From: Acetobacteraceae bacterium
GTDB lineage: Bacteria > Pseudomonadota > Alphaproteobacteria > Acetobacterales > Acetobacteraceae
Direction of reading: 5' to 3'
Assembly (NCBI GenBank): GCA_030039695.1
Contig: JASHVB010000370.1
Span: forward strand, 1-15,915
DNA length: 15,915 bases
The position numbers were made by a program, and so were the translations under genes. The notes under the pieces are model-generated. The model saw only the letters and a list, made by a program, of their open reading frames with translations, searched no databases and was not told where the DNA came from. Of this stretch, positions 13,144 through 15,915 are shown piece after piece; the stretch's first letter is position 1; each line of letters opens with the position of its first letter.

Positions 13144-14079
13144 ATGACCGCACTCGTTCTACTGGAATTCGACGCATCGGGGATCAAGCAACCATCCCGC
13201 AGCGCCGTGGCCGCGGCGCAGAAGTTGGGTGAGGCGCACGCTCTGGTCGCCGGCGCCGGATTGGACGCCGCCGCTGCCGCTGCGGCGAAGCTGCCGGGTG
13301 TGGCCAAGGTGCTGGTCGCCGACTCGCCGATGCTGGATCACCTGCTCGCCGAGCCGACCGCCGCGTTGCTGGTCGCGCTGGCACCGGCCTATGACCATCT
13401 GCTCGCTGCCACCACGGCGGTGGGCAAGAACGTGATGCCGCGCGTTGCCGCGCTGCTGGACGCACAGCCGATCAGCGACATCGCCGACGTGGTGGATGCC
13501 GACACCTTTGTTCGCCCGATCTACGCCGGCAACGGGATGGCGACAGTAAAGTCCGCCGACTCCAAGAAGGTGATCACCGTCCGCGCCGCCAGCTTCGACC
13601 CGGTAGCCGCGGACGGCGGCGGCGCGCCGATCGAGAAAGTGTCGATCCCGGACATGCCGTCGATGTCGCGTTTCGTTTCGGCGGAGCTGTCCAAAAGCGA
13701 ACGGCCGGAGCTGACCGCCGCCCGTGTGGTGATTTCCGGCGGTCGCGGGATGCAGAACGGCGATAATTTTAAGCTTTTGGAACCAATTGCTGATAAACTG
13801 GGTGCCGCGGTCGGGGCCTCCCGCGCTGCGGTGGATGCCGGTTTCGTGCCGAACGACTACCAGGTCGGCCAGACCGGAAAAATCGTCGCTCCTGAGCTGT
13901 ACATCGCCGTCGGCATTTCTGGTGCCATCCAGCACCTGGCGGGAATGAAGGACAGTAAGGTGATCGTGGCGATCAACAAGGATGAGGAAGCGCCCATCTT
14001 CCAGGTCGCCGACTACGGCCTGGTGGCAGACCTGTTCAACGCGCTGCCTGAGCTGGCGGCAGAACTGGAGCGCTCCTGA
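13144..14079 (+). CDS. etfA: Electron transfer flavoprotein alpha subunit
   Basis: This 311-residue protein matches the usual EtfA length. Domain I (about 1-185) starts [18 protein letters not shown] and has [39 protein letters not shown]. The FAD-binding domain II holds [69 protein letters not shown] and [19 protein letters not shown], the EtfA signature region. It pairs with EtfB to hold FAD and pass electrons from dehydrogenases to the quinone pool. GGTGA at 13131-13135 lies 8 nt before the ATG. It is separated from etfB by a REP-like spacer, and its TGA directly abuts the ATG of the dehydrogenase gene. Confidence 0.96.
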   Translation: MTALVLLEFDASGIKQPSRSAVAAAQKLGEAHALVAGAGLDAAAAAAAKLPGVAKVLVADSPMLDHLLAEPTAALLVALAPAYDHLLAATTAVGKNVMPRVAALLDAQPISDIADVVDADTFVRPIYAGNGMATVKSADSKKVITVRAASFDPVAADGGGAPIEKVSIPDMPSMSRFVSAELSKSERPELTAARVVISGGRGMQNGDNFKLLEPIADKLGAAVGASRAAVDAGFVPNDYQVGQTGKIVAPELYIAVGISGAIQHLAGMKDSKVIVAINKDEEAPIFQVADYGLVADLFNALPELAAELERS

Positions 14080-15009
14080 ATGAACGTCGACGTCAAGCCA
14101 TCCCCTGCCCCGTCCGACCTGGCCGCTGAACCGCCGGAAATCGCCCGTGTGGGCGTGATCGGCGCCGGCCAGATGGGCAACGGCATCGCCCATGTCTGCG
14201 CTCTGGCCGGCCTGGATATCAGCCTGCTGGATACACGGCAGGATGCGCTTGACCGCGGCATGGCGACCATCCGCCGCAACATGGACCGTCAGGTAAACCG
14301 GACGCTGATCTCGGGCGAGGACAAGCTCGAGGCGCTGGCGCGCATCCATCCCGGCCTCGAATACGCGATGTTCGATGACTGCGACCTCGTGATCGAGGCA
14401 GCAACCGAGAAGGAAGACGTCAAGCGGACGATCTTCAAGCAACTGATCCCGCATTTGAAGCCGGGGTGCCTGCTTGCCTCGAACACGTCGTCGATTTCGA
14501 TCACGCGGCTGGGTGCGACGACGGACCGGCCGGAAAAATTCATCGGCATGCATTTCATGAATCCGGTGCCGGTGATGAAGCTGGTGGAGATCATCCGCGG
14601 CATCGCAACCGACGAGCCGACCTTCCAGGCAGTGCAGACCCTGGCGCACAAGCTGGGGAAGATCACGGCTGTCGCAGAGGACTTTCCGGCCTTCATCGTC
14701 AACCGCATCCTGGTACCGATGATCAACGAGGCGGTCTACGCGCTGTATGAGGGCGTGGGATCCGTCAGCGCGATCGATACCTCGATGCGACTGGGCGCGA
14801 ACCATCCGATGGGGCCATTGGAACTGGCAGATTTCATCGGGTTGGATACATGCCTGTCGATCATGCAGGTACTCTACGAAGGACTGTCGGACTCGAAGTA
14901 CCGGCCTTGCCCGCTTTTGGTGAAGTATGTCGAGGCGGGGTGGCTGGGGCGGAAAACAAACCGTGGGTTCTACGATTATACGCAGACACCACCACGGCCG
15001 ACCAGGTAG
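14080..15009 (+). CDS. 3-hydroxyacyl-CoA (3-hydroxybutyryl-CoA) dehydrogenase
   Basis: This 309-residue protein has an N-terminal Rossmann fold with RVGVIGAGQMGNGIAHVCA (GxGxxG at 28-33) and the acidic D51 after the second strand, which points to NAD. Catalytic residues are present: S137 in SNTSS, H158 in GMHFMNPVPVMKLVE, E170, and N208 in IVNRI, as in short-chain 3-hydroxyacyl-CoA dehydrogenases. The C-terminal helical domain has HPMGPLELADFIGLDT and GRKTNRGFYDY. It oxidises (S)-3-hydroxyacyl-CoA to 3-ketoacyl-CoA in beta-oxidation or butanoyl-CoA metabolism. The start immediately follows the etfA stop, so the two are co-translated, with GGAG inside etfA. This fits ETF accepting electrons from the acyl-CoA dehydrogenase step of the same pathway. 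hbd/paaH-type naming is possible; the chain-length preference is unknown. Confidence 0.93.
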   Translation: MNVDVKPSPAPSDLAAEPPEIARVGVIGAGQMGNGIAHVCALAGLDISLLDTRQDALDRGMATIRRNMDRQVNRTLISGEDKLEALARIHPGLEYAMFDDCDLVIEAATEKEDVKRTIFKQLIPHLKPGCLLASNTSSISITRLGATTDRPEKFIGMHFMNPVPVMKLVEIIRGIATDEPTFQAVQTLAHKLGKITAVAEDFPAFIVNRILVPMINEAVYALYEGVGSVSAIDTSMRLGANHPMGPLELADFIGLDTCLSIMQVLYEGLSDSKYRPCPLLVKYVEAGWLGRKTNRGFYDYTQTPPRPTR

Positions 15010-15159
15010 GCACCGCTCGCCTTGGCTACCGAGCCACGCGGATGTCGTGCCTCGCTGACGTAGGTGTCTTTGAACAGCAATGCCGCCCGGTTCGACCGGA
15101 CACGGGCATGCGCAAAGCGATTGCTCACGCTTGGTGCCGCGCCTTGCCAAGCGCCGCGC

Positions 15160-15334
15160 AGGCCCGCGGCAAAATCGACTTCATGCTCGCTGATGCTCCA
15201 GCATTGGCGGCTGACCATGCGGCAACGTATGCGCCCGACAGTTGCAGGTTTATGGCGTGACAGCTGGGCAGGTTCTCGCATTAACGGCAGCGTCGCCGAT
15301 CTTATGGCAATCACAACACGCTGATTTCCCTTGA
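15160..15334 (+). pseudogene. Possible relic of a Bug/TctC-type solute-receptor gene
   Basis: One frame reads GKIDFMLADAPALA (15168 onward). After a shift, another reads LQVYGVTAGQVLALTAASP followed by ILWQSQHADFP (from 15242 to the TGA at 15332). Order and spacing resemble the Bug-family pattern GxIDxMFxDxPxAL ... GKLRxxxVTxxxRxxALPxxPTxxES. The similarity is short and was judged by eye, so it may be chance. Confidence 0.25.
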
Positions 15335-15345
15335 TTTGCCGGTCT

Positions 15346-15371
15346 CACGATATTCGGCACCACGATACTCG
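15346..15371. repeat. Direct repeat CACGATA(T/C)TCG
   Basis: CACGATATTCG (15346-15356) and CACGATACTCG (15361-15371) match at 10 of 11 positions with a 15-bp period. They lie about 140-160 bp upstream of the SRPBCC gene and might be a regulator site. Confidence 0.35.
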
Positions 15372-15495
15372 AATTAACGTCTATTTTGAGACACGAACCG
15401 GCCAGCGGTCCCATCCTCGGTTTCGGCGGATGATGATGGCCGAAAATGGCCAGACGGATTAGCGCCATGATGCCAGAGTCAAAAGGCAGCGGTTA

Positions 15496-15501
15496 AGGAG
15501 G
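15496..15501 (+). promoter_or_regulatory. Perfect Shine-Dalgarno of the SRPBCC gene
   Basis: AGGAGG lies 6 nt before the ATG at 15508, the strongest ribosome binding site in the window. It suggests efficient translation and fixes the start. Confidence 0.8.
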
Positions 15502-15507
15502 CGTCAG

Positions 15508-15909
15508 ATGGCATCCATTTATCGGGAAGTTGTGATAGCCGTTCCGGCAGAACGCGTCTGGAGCGTAATCCGAGACGTCGGTGCAGTGCACACCCGAATG
15601 GCACCCGGTTTTGTCGCAGATGTTCGCATGGAAGGCGACGTCCGCGTCGTAACTTTTATCAATGGCCGTGTCGTTCCGGAGCGCATTATTGGCATCGACG
15701 ATGCGAACCGGCGCCTAGCCTACGCTGCGGTCGGTGTTCCGGAACGCAAACATCACAATGCGTCATTCCAGGTCTTCGACGAAAGGCCAGACGCAAGTCG
15801 GTTGGTCTGGATCACCGACGTGCTACCGGATACGCTCAGGGACGCCTTCGTCCAAAACATGGAAAAGGGCTTGGCGATCGTGAAGGAGCACCTTGAGCGA
15901 GGGCAGTAG
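15508..15909 (+). CDS. SRPBCC (polyketide cyclase/START-like) small protein
   Basis: This 133-residue protein starts MASIYREVVIAVPAERVWSV, the beta-strand plus VWxxIxD helix typical of SRPBCC/Bet v1-like helix-grip folds. It ends with a long helix (DAFVQNMEKGLAIVKEHLER), also typical. In between are alternating strands (RVVTFINGRVVPERIIGIDD, RLAYAAVGVP, SRLVWITDVLPD). Such proteins bind hydrophobic ligands in a central cavity, and some are cyclases or hydrolases, but no catalytic set can be assigned here. No signal peptide or membrane helix is seen. The start is fixed by a perfect AGGAGG. It stands alone in the window, after a long non-coding gap, so its pathway is not indicated by neighbours. 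Confidence 0.85.
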   Translation: MASIYREVVIAVPAERVWSVIRDVGAVHTRMAPGFVADVRMEGDVRVVTFINGRVVPERIIGIDDANRRLAYAAVGVPERKHHNASFQVFDERPDASRLVWITDVLPDTLRDAFVQNMEKGLAIVKEHLERGQ

Positions 15910-15915
15910 GCGACA

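Larger units (their letters stand above)
15010..15507. other. Long intergenic stretch with no intact gene
   Basis: Nearly 500 bp separate the dehydrogenase from the SRPBCC gene. Open frames exist on both strands, but none has good start signals or a full-length family match. The middle may carry a degraded solute-receptor fragment (entered separately). The last third is more A+T-rich and contains a direct repeat that could belong to the SRPBCC promoter. Confidence 0.5.

Noticed and set aside
11852..13177. 441-codon minus-strand frame opposite the dnaA end and etfB
   Set aside because: It is a shadow of etfB, His/Arg/Asp-rich, with no recognisable domain.
13159..15150. 663-codon open frame antisense to etfA and the dehydrogenase gene
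   Set aside because: It is a product of high G+C codon bias opposite two well-recognised genes. Its translation is rich in His, Arg and Gln without any domain, and there is no start signal.
1..15915. CRISPR arrays, tRNA or rRNA genes
   Set aside because: No regularly spaced repeat series and no tRNA cloverleaf or rRNA-like stretch was seen on reading. The short repeats found are two-copy only.

Overview
The window looks like chromosomal DNA of an alphaproteobacterium, most likely Rhodospirillales/Acetobacteraceae. The reasons are high G+C with strong G/C third-position bias, the rpsT-dnaA pair, the etfB-etfA-3-hydroxyacyl-CoA dehydrogenase run, and protein style. The family placement is an inference from gene order and sequence feel, not from a search.

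Left part (1-3358). A truncated minus-strand gene at the edge encodes a MerR-type helix-turn-helix start typical of IS607-type recombinases. About 340 bp with no recognisable gene follows. Next is a minus-strand MlaF-like ABC ATPase with no mlaE or mlaD beside it. A divergent plus-strand CBS-pair protein has a long uncharacterised C-terminal region, and a convergent minus-strand HEAT-repeat protein follows it.

Middle part (3418-8428). A plus-strand run of seven genes begins with an apparent partner-switching module. It has an FHA-PP2C (RsbU/SpoIIE-like) phosphatase, a fused STAS-HATPase protein, and then the same two domains again as separate overlapping genes (STAS, then HATPase). An M19-type dipeptidase, rpiA (overlapping it by one base) and a 2H phosphoesterase follow closely. 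The module would couple a phosphatase to two antagonist/kinase pairs. Its output (sigma factor or other target) is not in the window.

Right part (8429-15915). First comes a decayed pseudogene of a molybdopterin-binding xanthine dehydrogenase-family subunit. Then come rpsT with a good promoter and a 420-bp rpsT-dnaA gap holding a 31-codon ORF with a strong ribosome binding site, degenerate DnaA boxes and paired palindromes, followed by dnaA. etfB has a near-consensus promoter with a duplicated -35 block. A REP-like palindrome lies between etfB and etfA, and a 3-hydroxyacyl-CoA dehydrogenase directly abuts etfA. Together these last three genes serve fatty-acid/butanoyl-CoA oxidation and electron transfer to quinone. 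After about 500 bp with no intact gene (possibly a relic of a Bug-type solute receptor), a small SRPBCC protein with a strong ribosome binding site closes the window.
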